Shown here: piece after piece, positions 48,571 through 58,256 of the stretch
Numbering within the stretch: position 1 is the stretch's first letter
Layout: the number at the start of each line of letters is the position of its first letter
The notes under the pieces: generated by a model
Told to the model about the DNA's origin: nothing
The model's database searches: none
The model's input: only the letters and a program-made list of their open reading frames with translations
Assembly (NCBI GenBank): GCA_965221575.1
Contig: CBDCSM010000012.1
Location: 496,001 to 560,000 of the forward strand
DNA: 64,000 nucleotides
From: JAPPHA01 sp965221575
GTDB lineage: Bacteria > Pseudomonadota > Alphaproteobacteria > Rhodobacterales > Rhodobacteraceae
Direction: 5' to 3'
Program-made: the position numbers and the translations under genes

Positions 48571-49211
48571 TCTGTGGGCAATAACCAATGTTGGCGTCCA
48601 GTAACCTATCACCCCGTACTACGTGACCTCAAGCGCCTAGACGAGATTGACCGCGATGGAAGGGCGGATGCACCGTGAAGCGACGCCGACGCCAAGCCGG
48701 GCGATTATGCCAGTCGGCCCGGTTGAATTCTCTCGATTCCGCTACCGGCACTCCCAGTGCCGACAGGCGTCCTTAATTCGGTTCCGGAAGGGGTCTCCCG
48801 CACGTGCGGAACAATCCGTGATGTCTCTGATCCACTGGGCGTGCTCTTCCGTTGACGCCAGCAGAATGCCGACGGATTCGATTGACTAACGGAAGCATGC
48901 CGCTCCAGGTATTCCAGAAAATTCCGGACTTCACCGGATCTTCGAGGGAAGACTTCACCGAACGAGCCCGGGCGGTATTCGTATCGCGGGACGGCGTGAT
49001 GCTGAACACGAAGGCGGAAACTGCTGTGAAGGGCATTACCCGCGTGCTTGACGGGAGTACCCGATTAAAGCGATAACCCCGTAACGTACCGGAAAGGCCT
49101 TCATGCAATGATAGCTGCTTCAATGCCTGACGACCTTATGAATTCCTTGAATTTGCTGATTAAGCTTTCGGTTCCGGTGTGCGGGACGGATGTGTGGCGG
49201 ATTTCGAAGAG
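48571..49211. promoter_or_regulatory. Divergent region between the barrel gene and the MpaB-type oxygenase gene
   Basis: About 640 bases with no supported gene. A 7-bp stem with a 3-base loop, CGGCACT / AGTGCCG, lies at 48746-48762 and could be an operator or RNA hairpin. Short frames on both strands show no domain. It should hold the promoters of both divergent units. Confidence 0.3.
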
Positions 49212-50381
49212 ATGAAGATTCCCGAGGCCTATATTGACGGTTACGCGAAGGGCCAGGAGGTCGAACCGGAACGGTCGGCGAATTACATCGCGCATACCAC
49301 GATCGGTGACCCGCTGGCAGATGCGGCGATCGCCGATCTTGAGCCGCTGGGTCCTAAGGAAATGTCCAGGCTGATCTCGCTCGGCATGCACGACCGTGAG
49401 GATAACGCACTGGGCAACGCGCCGGCGTCGGTCAGGGAATTTTTTGATCACTGCGCAGAACCTCCGGAATGGCTCGACCTGTCCACGTTCCAGCCCGGCT
49501 GCCGGATGTTCCACAGGAATTCGCGGCTGGTTCTCGCCGGCATGGTGGGCGGCGTACTGGTCGAGGGATTTTCGACCAACATCGCCAAGTCGTTCTTCCT
49601 GACCGGCCGATTGCGTGACAAGGGCGTGAGACGGTTGAAGCAGAACAATCGCCACATGCTGGAAATATTCATGCCAGGCGGAATGGAAAGGCACGCCGAC
49701 GGGTGGACTCACTCCGTTCGGGTGAGGCTGGTCCATGCGAAGATCAGGAAATTGCTCGCCAAGTCCGACGAATGGGATACCGAGGTGCTTGGCACGCCGG
49801 TCAGCGCTGCGCATGTTGGATTTGCCATTGCCGCGTTTTCCGCCAGGCTGTTGAAGCACCTCGAGATGCTCGGGGCGTCCTTCAACGACGAGGAACGTAA
49901 GAGTTTCATGGCGGTTTGGCGATATTCCGGCTACCTGATGGGCGTACCCGAGACAATCCTGTACCAGGACGAAAAGGACGCGCTCGAAGTCTTTCGGGTC
50001 GGACGCATTTGCGAGCCTCCACCGTCGATGGAGTCAATCGCGCTCGCATCTTCGCTGATAAATTCGGCGCCGCTGTTCGCAGGCCTGGACGACAGGAACA
50101 AGCGGCGGAAGCTCGCCGGGTATATCGAACAGATTTCGCGTGCCCTGATTGGCAACGAGCTCGCCGACGAACTCAGGTATCCGCAGAAACGGAAGTTCGG
50201 GACGCTCTGGAAGTTCCGAACCCTGAACCGGATCGAGCGGATGATGGAAAAATTGATCCCTCGCCTCTCCCGCGAGAACGCGAATTTCACGACCATTCTG
50301 GAAGTTTCGATGTACGACAAGAAGGGGATCAGCTACTCACTTCCCGACGATGTCTATGCGGAGCGATCCTCGCAGTGGTAG
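49212..50381 (+). CDS. MpaB/latex-clearing-type oxygenase family protein (DUF2236)
   Basis: 389 residues from ATG 49212; a GTG at 49179 is also in frame. DUF2236 proteins bind b-type heme and include latex clearing protein (polyisoprene cleavage) and fungal MpaB. The candidate heme-ligand histidine is in SVRVRLVHAKIR, and WRYSGYLMGVPE is the second family motif. No signal peptide is visible. It sits 100 bases before the MMPL exporter gene in the same direction, which suggests oxidation of a lipid or isoprenoid before or after transport. The true substrate is not known. Confidence 0.8.
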   Translation: MKIPEAYIDGYAKGQEVEPERSANYIAHTTIGDPLADAAIADLEPLGPKEMSRLISLGMHDREDNALGNAPASVREFFDHCAEPPEWLDLSTFQPGCRMFHRNSRLVLAGMVGGVLVEGFSTNIAKSFFLTGRLRDKGVRRLKQNNRHMLEIFMPGGMERHADGWTHSVRVRLVHAKIRKLLAKSDEWDTEVLGTPVSAAHVGFAIAAFSARLLKHLEMLGASFNDEERKSFMAVWRYSGYLMGVPETILYQDEKDALEVFRVGRICEPPPSMESIALASSLINSAPLFAGLDDRNKRRKLAGYIEQISRALIGNELADELRYPQKRKFGTLWKFRTLNRIERMMEKLIPRLSRENANFTTILEVSMYDKKGISYSLPDDVYAERSSQW

Positions 50382-50484
50382 GACTTGAGCGGCGCGGCCT
50401 GTCCGTTGGTGCACGACTGATCGACACGCGTGACCCGGAACTGTGCGGATCGCGCGGGTGTTTCCGTCCGCCGCGGAGGTTTCG

Positions 50485-52776
50485 ATGACACCTGCCGTCG
50501 TCGACCGTTTTGCCAGAACGATTCTGCGCCATCGCTGGGTGGTCTTCGTGGTCGCCACACTGGTCATGCTCGGGGTGACGGCCGGTGCCGTCTTCGTCGG
50601 CGTTACCAACGACTACCGCAGCCTGTTCGATGAGGACAATCCGCAGCTCGCGGCCTTGAACACGCTGGAAACGACCTATGGTGCATCGAACCGGGCGCTG
50701 ATCGCGATTGCCCCGCAAAATGGTTCTGTTTTTTCGAGGGATACGCTGCAGGCAGTCGAGGAACTCACCGAGGCCGCCTGGAAGGCGCCGTACTCCACGC
50801 GAGTCGACTCACTCACCAACTACTCTCACAGCCGGGCGAGCGGAGATGACCTGATTGTCTCGCCTCTGGTCGAGGATGCTGGCGCACTGTCCGATGTTGA
50901 GCTCAAACGCGTCCGGGATGTCGCGCTCGATGCGATCGAGGTTGCCGGTCGCCTGGTTTCACACGACGAAAAAGTCGCGGGACTCGTGATCAGTTTCGCC
51001 CTGAGGGACAACCCTGATGCAGAGGTTGTCGAAATCACCGATTACCTGAATGGCCTGCTCGACGAGGAACGTGCCAAAAACCCGGAAATCGCCTACTACC
51101 TGACCGGAGACGTACCGCTGAACCGGGCCTTTGCTGACGCCACAAGGGGTGACCTCGAAACCTTGGTTCCAGTTGTTTTCGCGATCATCGCGGTGGTGGC
51201 TGCCCTCCTCTTGCGCTCGTTGCTCGGAATGGCGGCATTGGTCGCCGTCCTGGTTTTCACGGTCAACACCACGGTGGGTTTTGCCGGCTGGCTCGGCACA
51301 GTGTTCAACCCCGCCAATTCCGGCGTCCCCATTATCGTGATGACGGTGGCCGTTGCTCACTCGGTCCACATCGTCGAGACCACGCTGGCGGGCATCGCCA
51401 GGGGTCTCGACCGCCATGCGGCGATCGTGGAATCGATCCGTGTCAATGCTTGGCCGGTTTTCCTGACATCGCTCACCACGGCGATCGGGTTCATGAGCCT
51501 GAACGCCTCCGATTCACCGCCTTTCCGCGTGCTCGGAAACCTGGTGGCCTTCGGCGTGTTCTGCGCCTTCGTCTATTCACTGACACTGTTGCCTGCGCTG
51601 CTCTCCGTTCTGCCGCTGCGGCGGCGCGCGATTCGTGGCACAGAGCCCAACTATTTCGATCGCCTCGGCGAATTTGTCGTGCACCGCCGATGGATTTTGC
51701 TCTGTTCCTTCACCATCATGGTGGTTGTCCTGGTGACCGGCATCTTCCGGCTTGAGTTCACCGACAATTGGACGAAATACCTCAGCGAGCGCTACGAGTT
51801 CCGCAGGGACACGGACTTCGTCATCGACAACCTTACCGGGGTCGAGACGCTGGAATACTCGCTCGAATCCGGCAGCGAGGGCGCCATCACCAATCCCGGC
51901 TATCTGCGCGAGGTCGAAGCATTTGCCGAATGGTTCCGAATGCAGCCAGAGGTGTCCCACGTTCAGGCGTTCCCGGACATCATGAAACGCTTGAACAAGA
52001 ACATGCATGGCGACGCGGAGGAATTCTATCGCCTTCCCGACGACCCCGCCCTGTCTTCACAGTACCTGCTGTTGTATGAATTGTCGCTGCCCTTCGGGCG
52101 GGACCTGAATAACCGCATCAATATAGAAAAGTCGGCGACCCGCATGACCGTGGTGATGCGGAGCCTCTCCTCGAAGGCGCAGCGCGAGCTCAACGCGCGG
52201 GCATTGGGTTGGCTGCGCGCCAACGCCCCAAGTCTCGCCACCGAGGCTTCGGGCGTCAGCATCGTCTTTGCGCACCTCTCCCAACGCAACATCCGGAGCA
52301 TGCTGACCGGAACAATCGCAGCAATGGCGCTCATCTCGCTGATCCTGGTCTTCGTTTTCAAGAGTCTGCGCGTCGGCTTGATCAGCCTGGTACCGAATTT
52401 CATTCCCGCGGCGATGAGTCTTGGCCTGTGGGGCTTCATGGTCGGCCGCGTGGGGCTTGCCGGTTCGGTGATGACCACAATCGCGTTCGGGATCGTGGTC
52501 GACGATACGATCCACTTCCTGACCACCTACCTCAAGGCCCGCCGCAATGGCAAAGACGCAGCGGATGCCGTGCGAAGCGCCTTTCACACTGTCGGTCACG
52601 CCCTGTGGACCACAACGGCTGTGCTCGCGCTTGGTTTCCTGGTATTCGCCTCGTCGGGGTTCGAGATCAGCTGGGCGCTCGGCCTCCTGGTCGCGCTCAC
52701 CATTGTGCTCGCTCTACTCGCGGATTTTCTGCTTCTGCCGCCCCTGTTGATGGCTCTCGATCGGAAGAAGTCTTGA
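50485..52776 (+). CDS. MMPL/RND-family transporter
   Basis: 763 residues from ATG 50485 (GGAGG five bases upstream). It has the RND duplicated layout: helix 1 near residue 20, a large periplasmic loop, helices 2-6 (about 215-380), a second loop and helices 7-12 to the end. The proton-relay region of MMPL proteins shows as GVPIIVMTVAVAHSVHIVE, and in the second half FGIVVDDTIHFLTTY. Relatives export lipids, hopanoids or sterols. With the LolA-like and barrel proteins it can form a path from inner to outer membrane. Confidence 0.88.
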   Translation: MTPAVVDRFARTILRHRWVVFVVATLVMLGVTAGAVFVGVTNDYRSLFDEDNPQLAALNTLETTYGASNRALIAIAPQNGSVFSRDTLQAVEELTEAAWKAPYSTRVDSLTNYSHSRASGDDLIVSPLVEDAGALSDVELKRVRDVALDAIEVAGRLVSHDEKVAGLVISFALRDNPDAEVVEITDYLNGLLDEERAKNPEIAYYLTGDVPLNRAFADATRGDLETLVPVVFAIIAVVAALLLRSLLGMAALVAVLVFTVNTTVGFAGWLGTVFNPANSGVPIIVMTVAVAHSVHIVETTLAGIARGLDRHAAIVESIRVNAWPVFLTSLTTAIGFMSLNASDSPPFRVLGNLVAFGVFCAFVYSLTLLPALLSVLPLRRRAIRGTEPNYFDRLGEFVVHRRWILLCSFTIMVVVLVTGIFRLEFTDNWTKYLSERYEFRRDTDFVIDNLTGVETLEYSLESGSEGAITNPGYLREVEAFAEWFRMQPEVSHVQAFPDIMKRLNKNMHGDAEEFYRLPDDPALSSQYLLLYELSLPFGRDLNNRINIEKSATRMTVVMRSLSSKAQRELNARALGWLRANAPSLATEASGVSIVFAHLSQRNIRSMLTGTIAAMALISLILVFVFKSLRVGLISLVPNFIPAAMSLGLWGFMVGRVGLAGSVMTTIAFGIVVDDTIHFLTTYLKARRNGKDAADAVRSAFHTVGHALWTTTAVLALGFLVFASSGFEISWALGLLVALTIVLALLADFLLLPPLLMALDRKKS

Positions 52777-52819
52777 TACGCACCCGTTTCGTTCGGGCCC
52801 GGGCGCACCGTTTTTACTT

Positions 52820-54508
52820 TTGGCAATTCTTGCGTTACCGATCGCCATTGTTTTCGGGTTTGCCTTCGGAGTTTGGAGCATTTTTTTGTGGCGCGCTGAG
52901 CGGGTCATCATTCCGATGCGCGACAAACTGCAGACGGTGCCGACATTTGCGAACCTTCTGCCGGACCTCATGCTCTTTGGCTTCGGCACCGTCGTCGGTC
53001 TGATTGCAAGTGTGCTCTATTCGTTCCCGCCGATGATACGGAACAATATCGTGGGATCGCGGGGCGTATCGCCGGAATTCGTTGAAAGCGGCCTGATGTC
53101 CGGCGCAACGCCTTGGCAGCTTTTCTGGCAGGTGCGTGTGCCTTCGGCCTTTCGGCAACCGCTGCTCGGGGTCAACCAAGCCACGATGGCATCGCTTTCG
53201 ATGGTGATAATGGCCTCCATCATTGGCGGGACCGAAGACATCGGTTGGGAGGTGCTGGTGCAGATCCCGAAGGTGCAGTTCGGCGAGAGCCTGTTGGCAG
53301 GGCTGGTGATCGTCCTGATGGCGATGGTGATCGTCCGAATCACTTCGGGACTCGCGGCCAAGTCCGGTACCTACGACCCGCGGGACGAGGCCTTTGTCCG
53401 GCGGCACCGCTACCTGATCGCAGCCGCCGTCGGGGCGTGTGGTTTCGCACTTGCGTCCGTTATCTCGCCAGTACTCGGCGCCTGGTCCTGGGGATGGGAG
53501 GTAAGTCAGGCGGACGCAATGAACGATGGCCTGACCTACCTGGTTGTCAATTTCAAAGACCAGATTGATACGATCAAGCAGTTCACATTTTTTTACATCA
53601 TGTTGTCGGCCAAGATCGGGTTGCAACAGGCGGTCAGCCCCTTCACCTGGGGATTCGCCCAGACGGTCTTTCATGTCGTGGTTTACTCGGCGTGCGTGCT
53701 TGGACTGGCTGCATGGTGCATGTTTGCCGGTCGGTGGAAGCTGGGGGTCGCAATCCTGCTCTTCGCCATCCTCGTTTTCTTCGGCCTGACCGGGATGCCC
53801 TGGATTGCCCTCGTCCTGATTTGCACCGTGGCCGCGTGGAAAGTTGGTCGTATTGCGCTCGGTATCGGAACGGCACTGGGGCTTCTGTTCATCGTTACGA
53901 CCGGCATCTGGTCTCAGGCGACGCTGTCGATTTACCTCTTCGGGATCGCCGTGCTCTTGTCTTTCGGGCTTGGCGCCGGGCTCGGCATATGGGCTGCGCA
54001 CAATGACCATTTGTCGAAGATTGTCCGACCTTTCAACGATACGCTGCAAACGATGCCTCTGTTCGTTCTGTTGATCGCCGTCGTGATGATTTTCAAGATC
54101 GGAGAGTTCACCGCGCTACTTGCGATCATCGCCTATGCGATCGTACCGGCCATTCGCTACGCCGAGCACGGATTGCGCAACTTGCCGGAGCATGTCGTCG
54201 AAGCCGTGCGCATGATCGGGGCGACCAACCGGCAGTTACTGTGGCAGGTGAAGATACCTCACGTGTTGCCGGTGATGATGTTGGGTCTCAACCAGACGAT
54301 CATGTGCGGCATCGCGATGCTCGTGATCGCGACACTGGTTGGCACGAATGGCCTGGAGCAGGTCGTGTATATCGGGCTCTCCGATGGCGATTTCGGGGTG
54401 GGAATCGCGGCCGGCATGGCCATAGCGATCATTGCCATCATCACGGATCGCATGACCAGCGCCAGGAGCAGGAAGCGGCAGCTGCAATTGGGAATCGCGA
54501 CGCGATGA
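52820..54508 (+). CDS. ProW-like tandem ABC permease, apparently truncated at the 5' end
   Basis: 562 residues holding two BPD_transp_1 permease domains. The first has SGATPWQLFWQVRVPSAF and VNQATMASLSMVIMASI. The second has MIGATNRQLLWQVKIPHV and LNQTIMCGIAMLVIATLV, the betaine/proline permease signatures. The only start is a TTG at 52820 with no ribosome binding site, and the open frame before it has no ATG. The extra N-terminal helices and soluble region usual in ProW are missing. It begins 43 bases after the MMPL gene, as if joined by a rearrangement. No ATPase or binding protein is nearby; they could come from proVX at 18-21 kb. Its stop overlaps the next gene's ATG. Confidence 0.75.
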   Translation: MAILALPIAIVFGFAFGVWSIFLWRAERVIIPMRDKLQTVPTFANLLPDLMLFGFGTVVGLIASVLYSFPPMIRNNIVGSRGVSPEFVESGLMSGATPWQLFWQVRVPSAFRQPLLGVNQATMASLSMVIMASIIGGTEDIGWEVLVQIPKVQFGESLLAGLVIVLMAMVIVRITSGLAAKSGTYDPRDEAFVRRHRYLIAAAVGACGFALASVISPVLGAWSWGWEVSQADAMNDGLTYLVVNFKDQIDTIKQFTFFYIMLSAKIGLQQAVSPFTWGFAQTVFHVVVYSACVLGLAAWCMFAGRWKLGVAILLFAILVFFGLTGMPWIALVLICTVAAWKVGRIALGIGTALGLLFIVTTGIWSQATLSIYLFGIAVLLSFGLGAGLGIWAAHNDHLSKIVRPFNDTLQTMPLFVLLIAVVMIFKIGEFTALLAIIAYAIVPAIRYAEHGLRNLPEHVVEAVRMIGATNRQLLWQVKIPHVLPVMMLGLNQTIMCGIAMLVIATLVGTNGLEQVVYIGLSDGDFGVGIAAGMAIAIIAIITDRMTSARSRKRQLQLGIATR

Positions 54509-56844
54509 AGGACCTCGCAACCCTGCCACTGACCTGTGCCCATTGGGGGACCTATCGTGCCCGGGTCGGCAACGGGAGGGTACAGGAGTTGCTGCCATTC
54601 GAACACGACACGGACCCGTCCCCTATCGGGTCCGGCATTTTGAGTGTGCAGGACGGGCCGACGCGCGTCGACGCGCCGATGGTGCGCAAGAGCTGGTTGG
54701 ATGGCGGCCCCGGGGCGAGACCGGATTTGCGCGGGATTGACCCCTTCGTTGCCGTGAGCTGGGATGAGGTCAATGCACGTGTCGCCAAAGAACTCGATCG
54801 CGTACGCCGAAACTACGGGAATCAGGCGATCTTTGGCGGATCGTACGGTTGGGCGAGCGCCGGTCGCTTCCACCACGCGCAAAGCCAGCTGCATCGGTTT
54901 CTGAACTGCATCGGCGGCTATACCAAATCCAGGTTCACCTACAGCTTCGCTGCGGCGGAGGCCATGGTACCCCATATCCTTGGCAGCTTTCGCGCCTTCC
55001 TCGACACCTGTACAAGCTGGAGTTCGATCCGAGCGCACACCGAGCTGATGGTGTGTTTCGGCGGTGTGCCGCTGAAGAACGGGCAGATCAGCCAGGGTGG
55101 CACCGGCTGCCATGTTCAAAGGCGGGGGCTGGAAAAGGCGGGCGCCGCCGGCATTCGCTTTGTCAACGTGACGCCAATGAAATCGGATCTGCTTGACGAC
55201 CTGGGCGGGGACTGGTTGGCGCTTCGGCCCAACACCGACACGGCCCTGATGCTGGGGCTGGCACACACCCTGCAGATCGAGGGGCTCACCGATCAAGACT
55301 TCATAGTTCGCCATACAACGGGATTCGATCGGTTTCTGTCGTACCTTGTTGGCAAGACAGACGGTGTTGCCAAATCCGCTGCGTGGGCGGCCGAGATCAC
55401 AGGGATTCCGGCCGGGGCGATCCGTGAACTGGCCCGCAACATGGCGGCGAGCCGAACGATGATTTCGGTCAGTTGGTCACTCACACGGCAGGATCATGGT
55501 GAGCAGCCGTTTTGGGCGGCAATTACATTGGCCGCGATGCTGGGACAGATTGGCTTGCCGGGCGGGGGGATCGGCTTCGGTTACAGCGCGATGAATTTCG
55601 TGGGGGGGCAGTTCACGATCCCGCCCACGGTCTCATTTCCACAAGGCGATAACCCGGTCGAGACTTTCATTCCGGTCGCGCGCATTACCGATCTCTTGAC
55701 ACGCCCGGGGGAACTCTTCGAGTTTGACGGGGAGCAGTACGAATATCCCGAGATCAAGATCGTCTGGTGGGCTGGCGGCAACCCGTTCCATCACCACCAG
55801 GATCTCAACCGGCTGAATTCTGCATGGGAAAAGCCGGACACGATCATTGTCAACGAATGGTGCTGGAACGCGCTCGCAAAACGCGCTGACATCGTCTTGC
55901 CCTGCACGACGCCCCTTGAACGTCAGGACATGGCCATGACACCGCGTGACCCATACCTGTTCTTGATGTCGAAGCTGACAGAACCCATCGGGCTGGCCCG
56001 GGACGACCATGAAATCTTTGCCGGAATCGCCGGCCAGCTGGGCCTCCGGGATGCTTTCACCGAAGGGCGCAGCGCCGAAGACTGGCAACGATGGATCTGG
56101 GACAAGTCACGGGAACGCTGTGCGGCCGCCGGCGTCGACATCCCGGATTACGATACGTTCCGAATGAACGGCTGGTACAGGATCGATGATCCCGCCGAAC
56201 CCGTCATCATGATGAAGGCCTTTCGCGAAAACCCCGAGGTCAACCCGCTTGCCACGCCAAGCGGAAAGATCGAGATCTTTTCCAGGACGGTCGCCGCGTT
56301 CGGATATGATGACTGCCCGGGCCATCCGGTATGGCTCGAGCCTTACGAGTGGCTGGGCAACGCTGATCCTCGCTGGCCCCTGCATCTGATTTCGAACCAG
56401 CCGAAAGACAAGTTGCATTCGCAGTTTGATCATGGCGGAGTGAGCAAGAACAAGAAGATCAAGGGGCGTGAGCCAGTACAGATCAACCCGCGCGACGCCG
56501 CCGCCCGTGGCATCGAGAATAGCGACATCGTACGGATATTCAATGCACGCGGCGCGTGTCTGGCCGGGGTGGATATTGATCCTGCCATCCGTCCAGGTGT
56601 TCTGAACATGAGCACAGGCGCCTGGTATGACCCGGAAGATCCAGGGCAGGCCGGTAGCCTGTGCAAGCATGGCAACCCGAACGTACTGACCCGCGACAAG
56701 GGTACGTCGAAGCTGGGACAAGGCCCGACGGCCCATACCTGCATGGTTGAGGTCGAACGCTTTGACGGAGTGTTACCTCCAGTCACGGCCCACGAACCGC
56801 CCGAAATTATCCGACCGAATCCTCCGGTCGCCGGCACTCGATAG
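54505..56844 (+). CDS. BisC/TorZ-type molybdopterin S- or N-oxide reductase
   Basis: 779 residues of the DMSO reductase family. GGSYGWASAGRFHHAQ at 111-126 matches the molybdenum-binding segment, with Ser118 as the probable Mo ligand. There is no N-terminal Cys cluster motif and no Tat signal, so it is a single-cofactor enzyme of the BisC type acting in the cytoplasm. Further cofactor-binding segments are FGGVPLKNGQISQGGTG, VVWWAGGNPFHHHQD-like and LHLISNQPKDKLHSQFD. Family substrates include TMAO, DMSO, biotin and methionine sulfoxides. ATG 54505 overlaps the permease stop, so transport and reduction are coupled in expression. Confidence 0.88.
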   Translation: MKDLATLPLTCAHWGTYRARVGNGRVQELLPFEHDTDPSPIGSGILSVQDGPTRVDAPMVRKSWLDGGPGARPDLRGIDPFVAVSWDEVNARVAKELDRVRRNYGNQAIFGGSYGWASAGRFHHAQSQLHRFLNCIGGYTKSRFTYSFAAAEAMVPHILGSFRAFLDTCTSWSSIRAHTELMVCFGGVPLKNGQISQGGTGCHVQRRGLEKAGAAGIRFVNVTPMKSDLLDDLGGDWLALRPNTDTALMLGLAHTLQIEGLTDQDFIVRHTTGFDRFLSYLVGKTDGVAKSAAWAAEITGIPAGAIRELARNMAASRTMISVSWSLTRQDHGEQPFWAAITLAAMLGQIGLPGGGIGFGYSAMNFVGGQFTIPPTVSFPQGDNPVETFIPVARITDLLTRPGELFEFDGEQYEYPEIKIVWWAGGNPFHHHQDLNRLNSAWEKPDTIIVNEWCWNALAKRADIVLPCTTPLERQDMAMTPRDPYLFLMSKLTEPIGLARDDHEIFAGIAGQLGLRDAFTEGRSAEDWQRWIWDKSRERCAAAGVDIPDYDTFRMNGWYRIDDPAEPVIMMKAFRENPEVNPLATPSGKIEIFSRTVAAFGYDDCPGHPVWLEPYEWLGNADPRWPLHLISNQPKDKLHSQFDHGGVSKNKKIKGREPVQINPRDAAARGIENSDIVRIFNARGACLAGVDIDPAIRPGVLNMSTGAWYDPEDPGQAGSLCKHGNPNVLTRDKGTSKLGQGPTAHTCMVEVERFDGVLPPVTAHEPPEIIRPNPPVAGTR

Positions 56845-56854
56845 AGAGTTAGCG

Positions 56855-58033
56855 ATGGGAAATCTGCAGGAACTGTCCGATCTTGAAAACACCGTTGCCG
56901 TCAGCGCGCGGCGGTTCGAGGACTCCCCTTATCTGGCGCGTACCCGCAGCGAACACATGGTACGCGGGGTCTACGCAGGTCGTTTCTTCCCGATCTTCAT
57001 GGGTGAGGACCCCATAGAAAAGTACTGGTGCCTTCGCCAAAGGGCCCTGATCTTCGATGTTCCGGAAAAACCTGTCGAAATCTCCGGGCCGGATGCAGGG
57101 CCCTTGCTGGACAAGGTGTTGACGCGCGCAGTTGCGGGGATGGCGGAAGGGCGTGGTTACTATGCGCTCGCCTGCACGCCGCAGGGCGGAGTTTTCATGG
57201 ACGGCGTCGTGTTCCGCATGGCGGAAGACCGATTCTGGTATGTACAGGCGGATGGTCCGTTCGAGGCCTGGTTGTTGGCGCATTCAGGCGGGTTTGACGT
57301 GACGATCTCCGACCCGAACAGCCGCGTGCTGCAAATCCAGGGTCCTGCCTCGCTGGACATCATGCGAGATGCTTCTGGCGGGGCGATTGACGAAACAATG
57401 AAGTATTTCCGCTCAGGTGACTTCGATCTCGGCGGCCAGGAGCACTTTGTCTCGCGAACCGGTTTCACCAATGAACTGGGCTTCGAAGTCTACAGCAACC
57501 GGAACACTGATCATATTGCGCTTTGGGATCATCTGATCGCATGCGGCGCACCATACGGGATGGAGTTTTCGTCGACTCGGGCGTTGACGATCCGTCGGAT
57601 CGAAGCGGGCATCCTGGGAAATCTCACCGACATGACGCCCGACATGACACCCTTCGAGGCGGGGTTGGCTCCCTTTGTCGATATGGACAAGGGCGATTTC
57701 ATCGGGCGCGACGCGCTCGTCGACAGGGACCGGCGATCCTGCCTGTTCGGAATGACCTGTACAACGGAGATTCCGGCAGCGGGCAGTGTTGTCATGGACG
57801 GCAACGTCGCCGTCGGGCGCATCACTGCCGGTGTGCCCTCTCCCACGCTGGGGCTTGGAATCGGTTACGTGGTGTTTGATTCGCCAGGCGAATGGGTCGG
57901 ACGCACGCTGCGGATTAGGTTACCGGAAGGCTGTGAACATGACGCCGAGGTGGTCTGCCTTCCCTTTTTTGATCGAGAAAAGAAAATCGTGCGCGGGCTC
58001 GACCGGACAGCTCCAATAAGGCCAGGTTCATGA
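56855..58033 (+). CDS. DmdA/GcvT-like tetrahydrofolate-dependent methyltransferase
   Basis: 392 residues of the aminomethyltransferase (GCV_T) fold. The order of motifs follows DMSP demethylase DmdA more than GcvT: EKYWCLRQRALIFDV, VEISGPDAG, GVFMDGVVFRMAEDRFWY, VLQIQGPAS, then FVSRTGFTNELGFEVYS and RIEAGILGNLTDMT. The C-terminal beta-barrel runs from about 295. A likely reaction is moving a methyl group from a sulfonium or amine to folate. Ten bases separate it from the molybdoenzyme gene. True DmdA activity is not proven by this. Confidence 0.8.
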   Translation: MGNLQELSDLENTVAVSARRFEDSPYLARTRSEHMVRGVYAGRFFPIFMGEDPIEKYWCLRQRALIFDVPEKPVEISGPDAGPLLDKVLTRAVAGMAEGRGYYALACTPQGGVFMDGVVFRMAEDRFWYVQADGPFEAWLLAHSGGFDVTISDPNSRVLQIQGPASLDIMRDASGGAIDETMKYFRSGDFDLGGQEHFVSRTGFTNELGFEVYSNRNTDHIALWDHLIACGAPYGMEFSSTRALTIRRIEAGILGNLTDMTPDMTPFEAGLAPFVDMDKGDFIGRDALVDRDRRSCLFGMTCTTEIPAAGSVVMDGNVAVGRITAGVPSPTLGLGIGYVVFDSPGEWVGRTLRIRLPEGCEHDAEVVCLPFFDREKKIVRGLDRTAPIRPGS

Positions 58034-58256
58034 GGTAGACGGGCTTTTTGGCACCTTGACGAATGACGGCATCCTGGCCCCGCTGGACTCGAGTGCCCGG
58101 GTGATCATGAAGTGTGGCTCGAATCGACAGGCTGAGATCCGATCGGTGTCGAATGGTTCTCGGTCCGGTCGCACGCCGTGGCCGCGTTCGCGGGATAGAG
58201 GTCGAGTGAGATTTCGGGCCGGGACCCCGCGCGACCCGGCACGAGGAGCAAGTGAG

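Noticed and set aside
52835..54049. A 404-codon open frame on the minus strand
   Set aside because: It is antisense to the tandem permease gene, is rich in Arg, His, Gln and Asp as expected of a GC-rich shadow, and shows no domain.
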